Below, one piece after another: positions 6,060 to 15,550 of a stretch of DNA of 64,000 bases (the stretch's first letter is position 1; every line of letters begins with the position of its first letter). Below the pieces are notes generated by a model. The model saw nothing but the letters and a program-made list of their open reading frames with translations, was not told the origin of the DNA and made no database searches. The translations under genes and the position numbers were made by a program. Origin of the DNA: Mediterraneibacter agrestimuris (GTDB taxonomy: Bacteria > Bacillota > Clostridia > Lachnospirales > Lachnospiraceae); assembly GCF_943193195.1 (NCBI RefSeq), contig NZ_CALPDG010000001.1:211958-275957 (forward strand). Reading direction: 5' to 3'.

Positions 6060-8549
6060 TTAAAATGTTTCTGGTGTCACTGTTACTTTTTCTAATTTCC
6101 AGATATCTTTCACGTACTCCTCTATGGTACGGTCAGATGTAAATTTACCGCAGCAGGCAGTGTTAAGCAGTGCCATCTTAGACCATCTCTGACTGTCACG
6201 GTATGCCTCTTCCACACGCTTCTGCGCATCTGCATAAGAACGGAAATCCTTCAGGATAAAATACGTATCCGCTCTGTCTGTGCACTGTGTATTCAGCAGA
6301 GAGTTGTAAAGGTTCTTATACATATTATGGTCGCCATGTGCATAAGTTCCATCCATCAGCTGATCGATTACACGTTTCAGTTCCCAGTCATTGAAATAAA
6401 TATCAATCGGATCATATCCGCCGTGGTTCTCATAGTTGATTACTTCCTCAGAACTCAGTCCGAAGATAAATGTATTCTCGATTCCGACCTCTTCTACAAT
6501 CTCTACATTGGCTCCATCCATTGTTCCCAATGTCAGTGCACCGTTGAGCATAAATTTCATGTTTCCTGTACCGGAAGCCTCTTTAGAAGCCGTGGAAATC
6601 TGCTCACTGACGTCTGCTGCCGCAAAGATCATCTCTGCGTTAGATACACGGTAATCCTCGATAAATACAACTTTCAGCTTCCCGTTAATACTTCTGTCAT
6701 TATTTACCACATCCGCAACCGAATTGATCAATTTGATTGTCTCTTTCGCTCTCAAGTATCCCGCCGCTGCCTTGGCTCCAAAAATAAATGTTCTTGGATA
6801 GAAGGACATTTCCGGATGCTCCTTAATCTGGTTGTACAGATACATAACATGCAGAATGTTCAAAAGCTGACGTTTATATTCATGGAGACGTTTCACCTGC
6901 ACATCAAAGATAGATCGTGGATCTATATCAATTCCATTATGCTCTTTGATATATTTTGCCAGACGTATCTTATTTTGATACTTAATCTGCATAAAGTCTC
7001 TTCTTGCCTGCTCATCATTTACAAGCGGCTTCAGATTGGCAAGCTGTGCAAGATCTGTCTTCCATCCGTCACCGATCCGGTCTGTAATCCATTCTGACAA
7101 AAGAGCATTGCCGTGAGCAAGAAAGCGTCTCTGGGTAATACCATTTGTTTTATTGTTAAACTTCTCCGGCATCATCTCGTAGAAATCACGAAGCTGTTCC
7201 TTTTTCAGAATTTCCGTGTGAAGGCGTGCAACACCATTTACAGAAAATCCGGCAATAATTGCCATATTTGCCATACGCACCTGACCATCCCAGAGAATCG
7301 ACATCTTCTTAACCTTTTCTTCATTTCCAGGATATTTTGCACGAACTTCTTTTAGGAAACGTCTGTCAATCTCCTGCACGATCTGGTAAATTCTCGGAAG
7401 CAGTCTGGAGAACAAGTCAATCGGCCACTTCTCAAGCGCTTCTGCCATAATCGTATGGTTTGTATAAGCGCATGTTTTTGTTGTTACATCCCATGCTTCT
7501 TCCCATGTCAGTCCCTCCTGATCGATAAGCAAATGCATCAGTTCAGGAACAGCAACCGTCGGGTGGGTATCGTTCATCTGAATAATTACTTTTTCATGCA
7601 GCTTCTTGATGTCCTCATTCTCACGTTTGTATTTCGCAATGATTTCCTGCAAACTTGCAGAAATAAAGAAATACTGCTGTTTCAGACGAAGTTCTTTTCC
7701 CGCGTAATGATTGTCGTTCGGATAAAGCACCTCTACAATTGTCCTTGCAAGATTTTCCTGCTCCACTGCTTTGTGGTAGTCTCCTCTGTCAAAAGATGCC
7801 AGCTGGAAATCTGTAATCGCTTTAGCATCCCAGATACGCAAGGTATTTACTACATGGTTGTTATATCCTACGATCGGCATATCATACGGAATTGCCAGTA
7901 CAGACTCAAAATCTTCCTGAACAAATTTATCCGCCCCTGTTTCTGCATCACGCTCAAAACGCACAGTACCACCGAATCGTACCTCCTTGGCATACTCATC
8001 TCTGCGGATTTCAAACGGATTGCCGTCCTTCAGCCAGTTATCCGGCGTCTCTACCTGATAGCCGTTTTCAATTTTCTGCTTAAACATACCATAACGATAG
8101 CGGATTCCGCATCCATATGCCGGATAGTTCAATGTTGCCAGAGAGTCAAGGAAACATGCAGCCAGTCTTCCCAGACCACCGTTTCCAAGAGCCGCGTCCG
8201 GCTCCTGATCCTCGATTACATTGAGATCAAATCCAAGCTCATCCAAAGCTTCTTTCACTCCGTTATACATTGTCAGATTGATGAGGTTATTTCCAAGTGC
8301 ACGCCCCATCAAAAACTCCATAGACATATAGTACACGGTCTTTGCTCCGGCTTTCTTGTATGCCGCCTGTGTTGCCAGCCAGTCATCGATGATCGCCTCT
8401 TTTACAGCATAACAAACTGCCTGAAAAATCTGCTGTTTGCTGGCTTCCTCTACAGTTTTACGGTAAAGGGTCTTTACATTTTCCTTTACCATAACCTTAA
8501 ACTCTTCTTTATCAAACTCTTGTCTTTCTTTTAAAATGTTATTATTCAT
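6060..8549 (-). CDS. glgP: Glycogen/starch/alpha-glucan phosphorylase
   Basis: This 829-residue GT35 phosphorylase releases glucose-1-phosphate from alpha-1,4-glucans in the cytoplasm with pyridoxal phosphate as cofactor. The PLP signature EASGTGNMKFMLNGALTLGT is intact, with the lysine in NMK as Schiff-base residue. N-terminal landmarks such as YYMSMEFLMGRALGNNL, EPDAALGNGGLGRLAACFLD and the central NDTHPTVAVPELMHLL are all present, and length matches the family (about 800-840). I place the start at ATG 8549: AAGGAA lies nine bases upstream and it begins 13 bases after the ileS stop codon. A longer in-frame start at 8606 would overlap ileS. Glycogen storage is common in this group. No other glg genes are nearby. 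Confidence 0.95.
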   Translation of the reverse strand: MNNNILKERQEFDKEEFKVMVKENVKTLYRKTVEEASKQQIFQAVCYAVKEAIIDDWLATQAAYKKAGAKTVYYMSMEFLMGRALGNNLINLTMYNGVKEALDELGFDLNVIEDQEPDAALGNGGLGRLAACFLDSLATLNYPAYGCGIRYRYGMFKQKIENGYQVETPDNWLKDGNPFEIRRDEYAKEVRFGGTVRFERDAETGADKFVQEDFESVLAIPYDMPIVGYNNHVVNTLRIWDAKAITDFQLASFDRGDYHKAVEQENLARTIVEVLYPNDNHYAGKELRLKQQYFFISASLQEIIAKYKRENEDIKKLHEKVIIQMNDTHPTVAVPELMHLLIDQEGLTWEEAWDVTTKTCAYTNHTIMAEALEKWPIDLFSRLLPRIYQIVQEIDRRFLKEVRAKYPGNEEKVKKMSILWDGQVRMANMAIIAGFSVNGVARLHTEILKKEQLRDFYEMMPEKFNNKTNGITQRRFLAHGNALLSEWITDRIGDGWKTDLAQLANLKPLVNDEQARRDFMQIKYQNKIRLAKYIKEHNGIDIDPRSIFDVQVKRLHEYKRQLLNILHVMYLYNQIKEHPEMSFYPRTFIFGAKAAAGYLRAKETIKLINSVADVVNNDRSINGKLKVVFIEDYRVSNAEMIFAAADVSEQISTASKEASGTGNMKFMLNGALTLGTMDGANVEIVEEVGIENTFIFGLSSEEVINYENHGGYDPIDIYFNDWELKRVIDQLMDGTYAHGDHNMYKNLYNSLLNTQCTDRADTYFILKDFRSYADAQKRVEEAYRDSQRWSKMALLNTACCGKFTSDRTIEEYVKDIWKLEKVTVTPETF

Positions 8550-8562
8550 TTCTTCACATTCC

Positions 8563-11500
8563 TTATTTTTCTTCTTTTTGAACACCCAGAACAACTGCTT
8601 CTCCATTTATTTTCCATTCCTTTACATATCCCGCTGGTTCTGCCTTTTCTACAGAATTTGCCAGTACCTCTTTTCCAATTGTTCCGGCATATTCTGCAAA
8701 GACCGCTTCTGCTTTTTCACTTCCATCATAGGTTACAGCAATCTTATCCATAACTTCAAAGCCTGCTTCTTTTCTCATAGTCTGAATCTTGCTGATAATT
8801 TCTCTTACAAAGCCTTCCTTTAACAATTCCTCCGACAGATTTGTGTCCAGAACAACTGTGATTCCATTGTCATTTTCTGAAACAAATCCCTCTACTTGCG
8901 CAGTATCGATCAACAGGTCCTCTTTAAACAGCGTCACTTCCTGACCGCCGATGTCAAGCTTCAATGTTCCTGATTCATTTAACTCATCCATTGCGTTATT
9001 GCCGTCCAGTACATCCAGCGCCTGTTTGATCCCTCCTAATAGCTTACCATATTTTGGTCCAACTGTCTTTAACTGTGGTTTAAAACTATAAGAAGTAAAA
9101 TCACGGACATCTTCTGTAAATTTCACATTTTTTACATTCAGTTCATCGGCTACAATTTCCTTGTAGAAGTCCGGCAGATCAAATCCTGCCTTTACAAACA
9201 TCTGTCCAATCGGCTGACGGTTTTTAATGTTGGAAGTGTTGCGGCACGCACGGCCCATAACAACCAGTTTGAGAACATTTTCCATATTGGCTTCCAGTTC
9301 AGAGTCAATATATGCATCGTCTGCCGCCGGGTAATCGCACAAGTGAATACTTTCTGGAGCAGTTTTATCAATACTGCACACCAGATTCTGATAAATCTCT
9401 TCCGTCATAAACGGAATCATCGGAGCCGCAACCTTGCAGACGTTCAAAAGAGCTGTATATAATGTCATATATGCATTGATCTTATCCTGCTCCATTCCCT
9501 TCGCCCAGAAACGCTCACGGCTTCTTCTGACATACCAGTTGCTCATATCATCTACAAAATCCTGCAGCGCTCTTGCACTCTCCGGGATGCGGTAGTTTGC
9601 CAGATTATCATCTACTGTTTTAATCAGTGTATTCAATTTGGACAGAAGCCATCTATCCATAACAGATAATTTTTCATAATCCAGTGTATATTTTGCTGCA
9701 TCGAACTCGTCAATATTTGCATACAATACAAAGAATGCATATGTGTTCCACAGAGTTCCCATGAACTTACGCTGTCCCTCTGTCACTGCTTTTCCATGGA
9801 ACCGGTTCGGCAGCCATGGCGCACTGTTTACATAGAAATACCAGCGGATCGCGTCTGCTCCATATGTGCTCAGGGCATCAAACGGATCAACCGCATTTCC
9901 CTTAGACTTACTCATCTTCTGCCCGTTCTCATCTTGTACATGTCCAAGAACGATTACATTCTCATACGGCGCCTTATTAAACAGCAGCGTAGAAATTGCC
10001 AGCAAAGAGTAAAACCAGCCTCGTGTCTGGTCTACTGCTTCGGAAATAAACTGTGCCGGGAACTGTTTCTCGAAAAGTTCCTTATTTTCAAACGGATAGT
10101 GATGCTGTGCGAACGGCATGGATCCACTGTCAAACCAGCAGTCGATCACCTCCGGTACACGGTGCATCGGCTTTCCACACTTCGGGCACCGGATAGTCAC
10201 TTCGTCTATATACGGACGGTGCAGTTCAATATCATCCGGACAGTTATCAGACATGGATTTCAGTTCTCCAATACTTCCGATGGAGTGCTGATGTCCACAT
10301 TCACATTCCCAGATATTGAGCGGAGTTCCCCAGTAACGGTTACGGGAGATTCCCCAATCCTGTACGTTCTCCAGCCAGTCTCCGAAACGTCCCTTTCCGA
10401 TGCTTTCCGGAATCCAGTTAATAGTATTGTTATTTGCAATCAAATCCTCTTTTACTGCGGTCATCTTGATGAACCATGACTCACGTGCATAGTAAATCAG
10501 CGGAGTATCACATCTCCAGCAGTGCGGATAGCTGTGCTCGAACTTCGGCGCATCAAAAAGCTGGTTTCTTGCATCCAGATCTTTCAGCACTTCCGGGTCA
10601 GCCTTTTTCACAAACAGCCCTGCAAACGGAGTGCTTTCTGCCATATTTCCCTTCTCATCTACGAGCTGAACGAACGGCAGGTCATATTTTCTTCCTACAT
10701 TTGCATCGTCTTCACCAAATGCCGGCGCGATATGAACTACGCCAGTACCGTCTGTCAATGTTACATAGGTATCGCAGACTACATAAAATGCTTTCTTGTG
10801 CTGCTTCTCTGCCGCATCTGCGGAACACTGGAATAACGGCTCATACTCTTTGTATTCCAGATCTGTTCCTTTGTAAGTCTCCAGAACCTCATATGCTTTT
10901 ATGCCCTCTTCCTCATTCGCCAGCTTCCCAAGAACCGTGTCAAGAAGCGCTGCCGCCATATAATATACATATCCGTCGGCAGCCTTTACTTTTGCGTAAT
11001 CCTCATTCGGATTCACGCAAAGTGCAAGGTTAGACGGCAATGTCCACGGTGTGGTCGTCCATGCCAGAATGTATGCATCCTCGTCTTTGACCTTAAATCT
11101 TGCAATTGCGGAACGCTCTTTGACGTCCTTATATCCCTGCGCCACTTCCTGTGCAGAAAGCGGAGTTCCGCAGCGCGGACAGTAAGGTACGATCTTGAAC
11201 CCTTTGTACAAAAGTCCCTTATCCCAGATCTGCTTCAATGCCCACCATTCAGATTCGATAAAATTATTGTCATAAGTTACATATGGATCGTCCATATCCG
11301 CCCAGAAACCAACGGTGCTGGAGAAGTCCTCCCACATTCCTTTGTATTTCCAAACGCTTTCCTTACATTTGTCAATAAACGGTTCCAGCCCGTATTCCTC
11401 AATCTGGTCTTTTCCGTCCAGACCTAAGAGTTTCTCCACTTCCAGCTCTACCGGCAGACCATGAGTATCCCATCCGGCCTTTCTCGGCACTTCAAACCCT

Positions 11501-11724
11501 TTCATTGTACGGTAACGAGGAATCATATCCTTTATAACGCGTGTCAGTACATGTCCGATATGTGGTTTTCCATTAGCAGTCGGAGGACCGTCATAGAAGG
11601 TATACATAGGCTTGCCTTCCCGCTCCTTCATACTTTTCTGGAAAATATCATTATCGGCCCAGAACTTCTCGACTTCCTTTTCACGCTCTACGAAATTCAT
11701 ATCCGCAGATACTTTCTTATACAT
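8563..11724 (-). CDS. ileS: Isoleucyl-tRNA synthetase, class-II (eukaryal-like) type
   Basis: This 1053-residue class I synthetase has the HIGH motif in YDGPPTANGKPHIGH and KMSKS in GQKMSKSKGNAVDPF, plus the editing-domain region and C-terminal anticodon-binding region. A zinc-type pair C-x-x-C occurs at PYCPRCGTPLS and again at CWRCDTPLIYYARESWF. The GKPHIGH form, the length and the long C-terminal extension (DUF5915-like) mark the IleS2 group. That group is found in eukaryotes and various anaerobes, and many members tolerate mupirocin. It is preceded by a T-box leader with an isoleucine specifier, so expression should respond to uncharged tRNA-Ile. glgP follows 13 bases downstream. Confidence 0.95.
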   Translation of the reverse strand: MYKKVSADMNFVEREKEVEKFWADNDIFQKSMKEREGKPMYTFYDGPPTANGKPHIGHVLTRVIKDMIPRYRTMKGFEVPRKAGWDTHGLPVELEVEKLLGLDGKDQIEEYGLEPFIDKCKESVWKYKGMWEDFSSTVGFWADMDDPYVTYDNNFIESEWWALKQIWDKGLLYKGFKIVPYCPRCGTPLSAQEVAQGYKDVKERSAIARFKVKDEDAYILAWTTTPWTLPSNLALCVNPNEDYAKVKAADGYVYYMAAALLDTVLGKLANEEEGIKAYEVLETYKGTDLEYKEYEPLFQCSADAAEKQHKKAFYVVCDTYVTLTDGTGVVHIAPAFGEDDANVGRKYDLPFVQLVDEKGNMAESTPFAGLFVKKADPEVLKDLDARNQLFDAPKFEHSYPHCWRCDTPLIYYARESWFIKMTAVKEDLIANNNTINWIPESIGKGRFGDWLENVQDWGISRNRYWGTPLNIWECECGHQHSIGSIGELKSMSDNCPDDIELHRPYIDEVTIRCPKCGKPMHRVPEVIDCWFDSGSMPFAQHHYPFENKELFEKQFPAQFISEAVDQTRGWFYSLLAISTLLFNKAPYENVIVLGHVQDENGQKMSKSKGNAVDPFDALSTYGADAIRWYFYVNSAPWLPNRFHGKAVTEGQRKFMGTLWNTYAFFVLYANIDEFDAAKYTLDYEKLSVMDRWLLSKLNTLIKTVDDNLANYRIPESARALQDFVDDMSNWYVRRSRERFWAKGMEQDKINAYMTLYTALLNVCKVAAPMIPFMTEEIYQNLVCSIDKTAPESIHLCDYPAADDAYIDSELEANMENVLKLVVMGRACRNTSNIKNRQPIGQMFVKAGFDLPDFYKEIVADELNVKNVKFTEDVRDFTSYSFKPQLKTVGPKYGKLLGGIKQALDVLDGNNAMDELNESGTLKLDIGGQEVTLFKEDLLIDTAQVEGFVSENDNGITVVLDTNLSEELLKEGFVREIISKIQTMRKEAGFEVMDKIAVTYDGSEKAEAVFAEYAGTIGKEVLANSVEKAEPAGYVKEWKINGEAVVLGVQKEEK

Positions 11725-11774
11725 GTCCCTTCTTCCTTTCTAAAAACATTTTATTTTACAGTTCCATAAGATTG

Positions 11775-11810
11775 AAAAAAAAGCCCTTCATCCTGTAACA
11801 GGACAAAGGG
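11775..11810 (-). terminator. T-box terminator upstream of ileS
   Basis: Minus-strand CCCTTTGTCCTGT (from 11810) pairs with ACAGGATGAAGGG (to 11784) and is followed by GCTTTTTTTT, a typical attenuator. The T-box motif lies 11 bases upstream, so antiterminator and terminator would compete. Confidence 0.85.
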
Positions 11811-12095
11811 TCAACTCTTTGCTTATACCACCTTTTACAACATACTCCGGCATCCTGACCGTTCATACGCGTTCCGGTAACGGCGGAACTCCGGCATTTC
11901 CTAATGAAAGCCCAGTTATAAGTAAACGTCTTACCGGAATACAAAACAACTGTCCTTCGTTCGGAAACTGCAGCTCAGAAGTGATCTTCAAAAATAACTT
12001 ACTCGTACCGGACTTTCACCAACTCCGGCTCGCTGAAACTTTGTGTTATACTCTACTGTCTTCGTCCATGCTTTTTCAATCTTCTTTTCACGGGT
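11775..12095 (-). promoter_or_regulatory. T-box riboswitch, isoleucine specifier
   Basis: The roughly 320-base leader of ileS shows T-box landmarks in order on the minus strand. These are the stem I distal segment with AGCGAGCCGGAGTTGGTGAA, then the specifier region GAAGATCACTTCTGAGCTG with ATC (Ile) at 11985-11983, then the antiterminator motif GGTGGTATAAGC (11832-11821) and the attenuator. TGGT in the motif would pair with the ACCA end of tRNA-Ile. The remainder of the motif departs from the usual TGGNACCGCG. An uncharged tRNA-Ile should favour read-through into ileS. Confidence 0.88.
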
Positions 12096-12098
12096 GTA

Positions 12099-12127
12099 AT
12101 TATAAAGAAAAACACAAAAAATGTCAA
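12099..12127 (-). promoter_or_regulatory. Sigma-A promoter of the ileS T-box leader
   Basis: Minus-strand TTGACA (12127-12122) and TATAAT (12104-12099) are 17 bases apart, a consensus promoter placing the start near 12092, just ahead of the T-box structure. Confidence 0.88.
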
Positions 12128-12157
12128 GTCTAAAGCACTGCATATCCATCACCAAAG

Positions 12158-12200
12158 TAACAACAGTTCAGCCTTTCGGCTGCAATATTACAGAATCCGC
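12158..12200. repeat. Dispersed hairpin repeat, copy 3
   Basis: GTAACAACAGTTCAGCC-TTTC-GGCTGCAATATTACAGAATCCGCCC: the CAGCC/GGCTG hairpin (12169-12182) with the shared flanks GTAACA.AGTTCAGCC and TTACAGAATCCGCCC. Confidence 0.75.
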
Positions 12201-12236
12201 CCCTTCACCGTAGGTGAAAGGGCGGGTTCTATTTTT
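12193..12236 (+). terminator. Strong GC hairpin, terminator-like
   Basis: CCGCCCCTTCACC pairs with GGTGAAAGGGCGG around GTA, followed by GTTCTATTTTT. The T-run is in the plus direction, although both flanking genes are on the minus strand. The hairpin directly continues repeat copy 3 and may be part of that repeat unit. On the minus strand it could still act weakly after the 12270-13325 gene. Confidence 0.55.
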
Positions 12237-12269
12237 CCATCATATGTTTTATTCCGTTATAATACTCTC

Positions 12270-13325
12270 TTACCAATCTGTATAAATATCAATTGTCCCA
12301 GAAGCACACCCAGTATCATATACCATCCCGGTACCAAGAGATGTTTCAACAATCGTCCCTTTAGGATAATCACTGCTTGCCACACAAATGTAGCCGTTCG
12401 CATCCCGGATTGTTCCGTCAGATGCCACATGCCGTCCCGGGATATCTAATCCTCCGCCCGGCAATACACGCTGAGAATAATATGTCTCACGATGTCCATT
12501 AAAATACACAACACCGATCCATGGATTTAACTGCCCGTCCCCTGACGGATAATTATACCCGCCTCCTGTGCTGACACTGTCATTATTATCATTGTTAACA
12601 TTGCTGTTATTCATATTATCAGAACCACTGTCGGACGTTGTTGAATTATTTCCACTGCCGCCTGCCGGAGCATTTGTCTGTGTAGTATTCCGATCTGTTC
12701 CTGCTGCACGTTCAGCCTTCATCGCTGTAATTGCCGCCTGCACCATTGACAGATCTGCAGAAGTCTCCGTTGCTTTTGCATTCAATGCCTCTCTCTTTGC
12801 ATTCAACTCTTCTTCAAGATTCTGATATGACTCTTTCTGTTTCCTCAGATATTCTTCTTCACCTTCAATCGTACAGCGAAGATTCTTTAGTTCATCAAAC
12901 ATTCCGCGGTCATATTCGCTCATCGTCTGCACGAAATAAACCTTATTGATAAAATCTGATAAACTGGTCGCGGAAAAAATCATGCCAAGAAGAGATTCTC
13001 CGCCATTCTCATAAATATACTGGATACGAATCTTCATATCATCATAATGGGCATCCTCATTATTCTTTGCAATATGAAGCTGTTCCTCTGTTTTGATAAT
13101 ATCATTATTGACAGATTCCAATTCTACCTCGTTTTTAGCAATCTGCTCTCCGATTTTAAGAAGTTCTCCATTAATGCTGTCCAGCTCACTCTGCAAACCG
13201 AAAGACTGGTTCTCTAAACCATCCAGGTCATCTGCCCGAACCTTCAGTGCAGGACATAACAAACTAAATACGCACACCACGGCTGCTATCTTTCGTAACC
13301 ATTGATTTCGTTTTGTTTTCATCAT
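12270..13325 (-). CDS. Secreted coiled-coil protein with C-terminal 3D-type domain
   Basis: This 351-residue protein has a signal peptide (residues 1-31, ending KVRADD) and a long coiled coil (about 33-205, with the periodic E/L/I pattern of PcsB/CwlO-type amidase regulators). A serine/asparagine-rich linker (about 210-255) leads to a C-terminal domain ending VETSLGTGMVYDTGCASGTIDIYTDW. The last part matches the 3D barrel domain (three conserved aspartates) of RpfB/YabE/YocH-like wall hydrolases. The protein probably acts on or regulates peptidoglycan outside the membrane. It neighbours a DacF-type carboxypeptidase. Which of the two domain families dominates its function cannot be told from sequence alone. 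Confidence 0.72.
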   Translation of the reverse strand: MMKTKRNQWLRKIAAVVCVFSLLCPALKVRADDLDGLENQSFGLQSELDSINGELLKIGEQIAKNEVELESVNNDIIKTEEQLHIAKNNEDAHYDDMKIRIQYIYENGGESLLGMIFSATSLSDFINKVYFVQTMSEYDRGMFDELKNLRCTIEGEEEYLRKQKESYQNLEEELNAKREALNAKATETSADLSMVQAAITAMKAERAAGTDRNTTQTNAPAGGSGNNSTTSDSGSDNMNNSNVNNDNNDSVSTGGGYNYPSGDGQLNPWIGVVYFNGHRETYYSQRVLPGGGLDIPGRHVASDGTIRDANGYICVASSDYPKGTIVETSLGTGMVYDTGCASGTIDIYTDW

Positions 13326-13451
13326 ACCTTTTCTTCCTTGATATATTTGGGAAATGAATACCTATACAGTTCCCTCACTTTAGGGTAGCTTATATATTTT
13401 ACTATGTTTTTACATGATTGTCAAACTAACAGACTAAAAATAAGCACTATA

Positions 13452-13492
13452 ATAACGATTCAGCCAGAAGGCTGCACTGTTACTGAATCCGC
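13452..13492. repeat. Dispersed hairpin repeat, copy 4
   Basis: CAGCC-AGAA-GGCTG (13461-13474) followed by CACTGTTACTGAATCCGCCC. It shares the hairpin and the GAATCCGCCC tail with copy 3, and its end abuts the stop codon of the carboxypeptidase gene. Confidence 0.72.
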
Positions 13493-13493
13493 C

Positions 13494-14807
13494 CTATGCC
13501 GGATACTTTCTTTTCCGGTGTCTGCTGAAAAAGATAAGAAGCAGTATAATTGAAGCGCCCACACCCGTCAGGCAGATTGCAATAACCAGATTTTTCTTTT
13601 TTTTCTCTTCTTCGTTCTTCTGTCCATCTTCTGATTCTACAGTATCCATATCCTTCACAAATATATTCTTTTTCAATTTGACCTCTGTACTTCCCACTGT
13701 CTGCCCCTGATATTTGTAAACAGCTTTTCCATACGTTCCATCTTCAGAAGTGACTATACATTCCATCTCCGAAGCATTCATGCCCTTTGGAAGCACCACA
13801 TAAGCATTTTCGTTTGTATAACTTTTTACCTGACCCGGCATATCTAGTTCCCACACAGGTACTTTAGAAAAATTGTGGAATACATAATCCATCATAGCCC
13901 TTGTATCTGTATATGCATCCACTCCATAGTCATAAAGTACAACAGCCGCAAGCTGCATTTCCCCGTTATCTGCCATCGTCACAAGGGTCGTCATTGACTG
14001 ATCTGTATACCCGGTTTTCCCTCCGGTGCAATATTCATAGTAATAGTCGTTTCCATCCCAGAGCATCTTATGATTCTGTTGAAAAACACGCTCTTCTTTT
14101 TCCAGATTAGTCGGTTGAATGCGGTATTCCAGCGTCTTCATAATTTCCCTGAATTCTTCTCTCTGATAAACCGCCGAGGCAATCAATGCCATGTCATAGG
14201 CAGTTGTATAATGATTTTCATCATGAAGTCCGTTGGAATTGACCCAGTTAGACCCTGTACACCCAAGCTCTTTTGCTCTTTTATTCATCAATTCAATAAA
14301 TGTATCATATCCGCCGTTTAAATAATTTTGTCCTATGCTCTCCGCTACCGCATAAGATACTTCATTTGCAGAAGCAAGAAGAACCGCATATAGTGCGTCA
14401 TTCATACTGATTTCTTCTCCTGGCCGCATACCGATACTGGCATCATCCCAGTTCAATATGTCCACACTTTCCTGTGAAAATGTAACCCTGTCTGCCAATG
14501 TCCCATTCTCCAACGCAACCAATGTGGTCAAAAGTTTTGTGATGCTTGCCGGATAATGCCGTTCATCCGGCTTCTTCGCATAAAGGATTGCTCCACTCCC
14601 CATATCAATCACAATAGCCGACTGCGCATACACAGCAGGACCTTCCGGCCAGTTTTCCAGACTGTTCGTATCAGCGGGAATTTCTAAAGATGCCCTCTTC
14701 TCTGCTTCTAATTGTGCATTCTCATCTTCTGCCCTCACATCCTGCACCGGCTGGACTGCGAACACTGTTACTGCCAGAAGTCCCGCCAAAACCCTTTTTA
14801 AATTCAT
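13494..14807 (-). CDS. dacF: D-alanyl-D-alanine carboxypeptidase, DacF/PBP5 type
   Basis: This 437-residue low-molecular-weight penicillin-binding protein has a signal peptide to about residue 26. The active-site triad motifs are S88-I-T-K91 in YPASITKLLTT, S-A-N in LLASANEVSYA and K-T-G in TGGKTGYTDQS. A beta-rich C-terminal domain and a terminal hydrophobic segment (IAICLTGVGASIILLLIFF) before RHRKRKYPA anchor it. It trims terminal D-Ala from peptidoglycan pentapeptides at the outer membrane face. ATG 14807 is used because AGGAGA lies seven bases upstream; an earlier ATG at 14828 has no such site. DacF homologues in spore formers are often sporulation genes, but no sporulation promoter is evident here. 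Confidence 0.9.
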   Translation of the reverse strand: MNLKRVLAGLLAVTVFAVQPVQDVRAEDENAQLEAEKRASLEIPADTNSLENWPEGPAVYAQSAIVIDMGSGAILYAKKPDERHYPASITKLLTTLVALENGTLADRVTFSQESVDILNWDDASIGMRPGEEISMNDALYAVLLASANEVSYAVAESIGQNYLNGGYDTFIELMNKRAKELGCTGSNWVNSNGLHDENHYTTAYDMALIASAVYQREEFREIMKTLEYRIQPTNLEKEERVFQQNHKMLWDGNDYYYEYCTGGKTGYTDQSMTTLVTMADNGEMQLAAVVLYDYGVDAYTDTRAMMDYVFHNFSKVPVWELDMPGQVKSYTNENAYVVLPKGMNASEMECIVTSEDGTYGKAVYKYQGQTVGSTEVKLKKNIFVKDMDTVESEDGQKNEEEKKKKNLVIAICLTGVGASIILLLIFFSRHRKRKYPA

Positions 14808-14874
14808 TCCATACTCTCCTGATATCATTCTTTTTCAGGCATTTGATAAATATCATAAACCTGTTCTTTTAATT

Positions 14875-15531
14875 TTATATGTGAAAACACTTTTGAATAT
14901 CCTGTATTGTACCCAGAACCAGCATGGTATTATCCCCGTCCACCGGAATGAATGTATCGGATTTGATATTCATATCCATTTCCCCATTGTGTTTAAATGC
15001 CATAATGTTAATATTATGGCTGTTACGGATATCCAGTTGTCCTACAGTCTTTCCAACCCATTTCTTTGGTATCATAATTTCAAAAATTGCATGGTTTTTG
15101 TCCAATTCTACATAATCCAGAATGTGGTCTGCAGTGTAACGGATCGCCGTCCATGTCGCAAGCTGTTTTTCTGGATATACCACCTCGTCTGCTCCATTCC
15201 GCAGCAGAAACTTTGCATGTACATCTCTTGCCGCTCTTGATACGACCAACACTGCCCCCAGTTCCTTCAACAAAGAAGTTGTTTCTAAAGAAGCCTGAAA
15301 GTTATCGCCAATTGCAACAATACACACATCGTAGTTCCGCACACCAAGAGATTCCAAAAATTCTTTGTTCGTACTGTCTCCAATCTGCGCATTTGTAACA
15401 TAAGGCAGCACTGCATTCACCCTGTCTTCCTGAACATCAACTGCCATCACCTCATGGTGAAATTCATCCAGTTTCCCCGCGATATGACGTCCAAATCTAC
15501 CAAGTCCGATTAATAATACTGATTTCATCAT
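14875..15531 (-). CDS. ktrA: KtrA/TrkA-type potassium channel gating subunit
   Basis: This 218-residue RCK protein has an N-terminal Rossmann domain with GLGRFGRHIA and a nucleotide-ribose aspartate (MAVDVQED). A C-terminal RCK_C domain follows (about residues 135-218, KKWVGKTVGQLDIRN). KtrA forms a cytoplasmic octameric ring that binds ATP/ADP and, through RCK_C, c-di-AMP in Firmicutes, gating the KtrB pore. It follows ktrB with a 19-base gap, with GGAGGAAC ahead of the tandem ATGs at 15531 and 15528; either may be used. Confidence 0.92.
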   Translation of the reverse strand: MMKSVLLIGLGRFGRHIAGKLDEFHHEVMAVDVQEDRVNAVLPYVTNAQIGDSTNKEFLESLGVRNYDVCIVAIGDNFQASLETTSLLKELGAVLVVSRAARDVHAKFLLRNGADEVVYPEKQLATWTAIRYTADHILDYVELDKNHAIFEIMIPKKWVGKTVGQLDIRNSHNINIMAFKHNGEMDMNIKSDTFIPVDGDNTMLVLGTIQDIQKCFHI

Positions 15532-15550
15532 TTTTCTGTTCCTCCTTCAT

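Noticed and set aside
7455..8534. A 359-codon open frame on the plus strand
   Set aside because: It lies entirely antisense to glycogen phosphorylase, has the cysteine- and phenylalanine-rich composition of a reverse-frame shadow, and shows no ribosome binding site.
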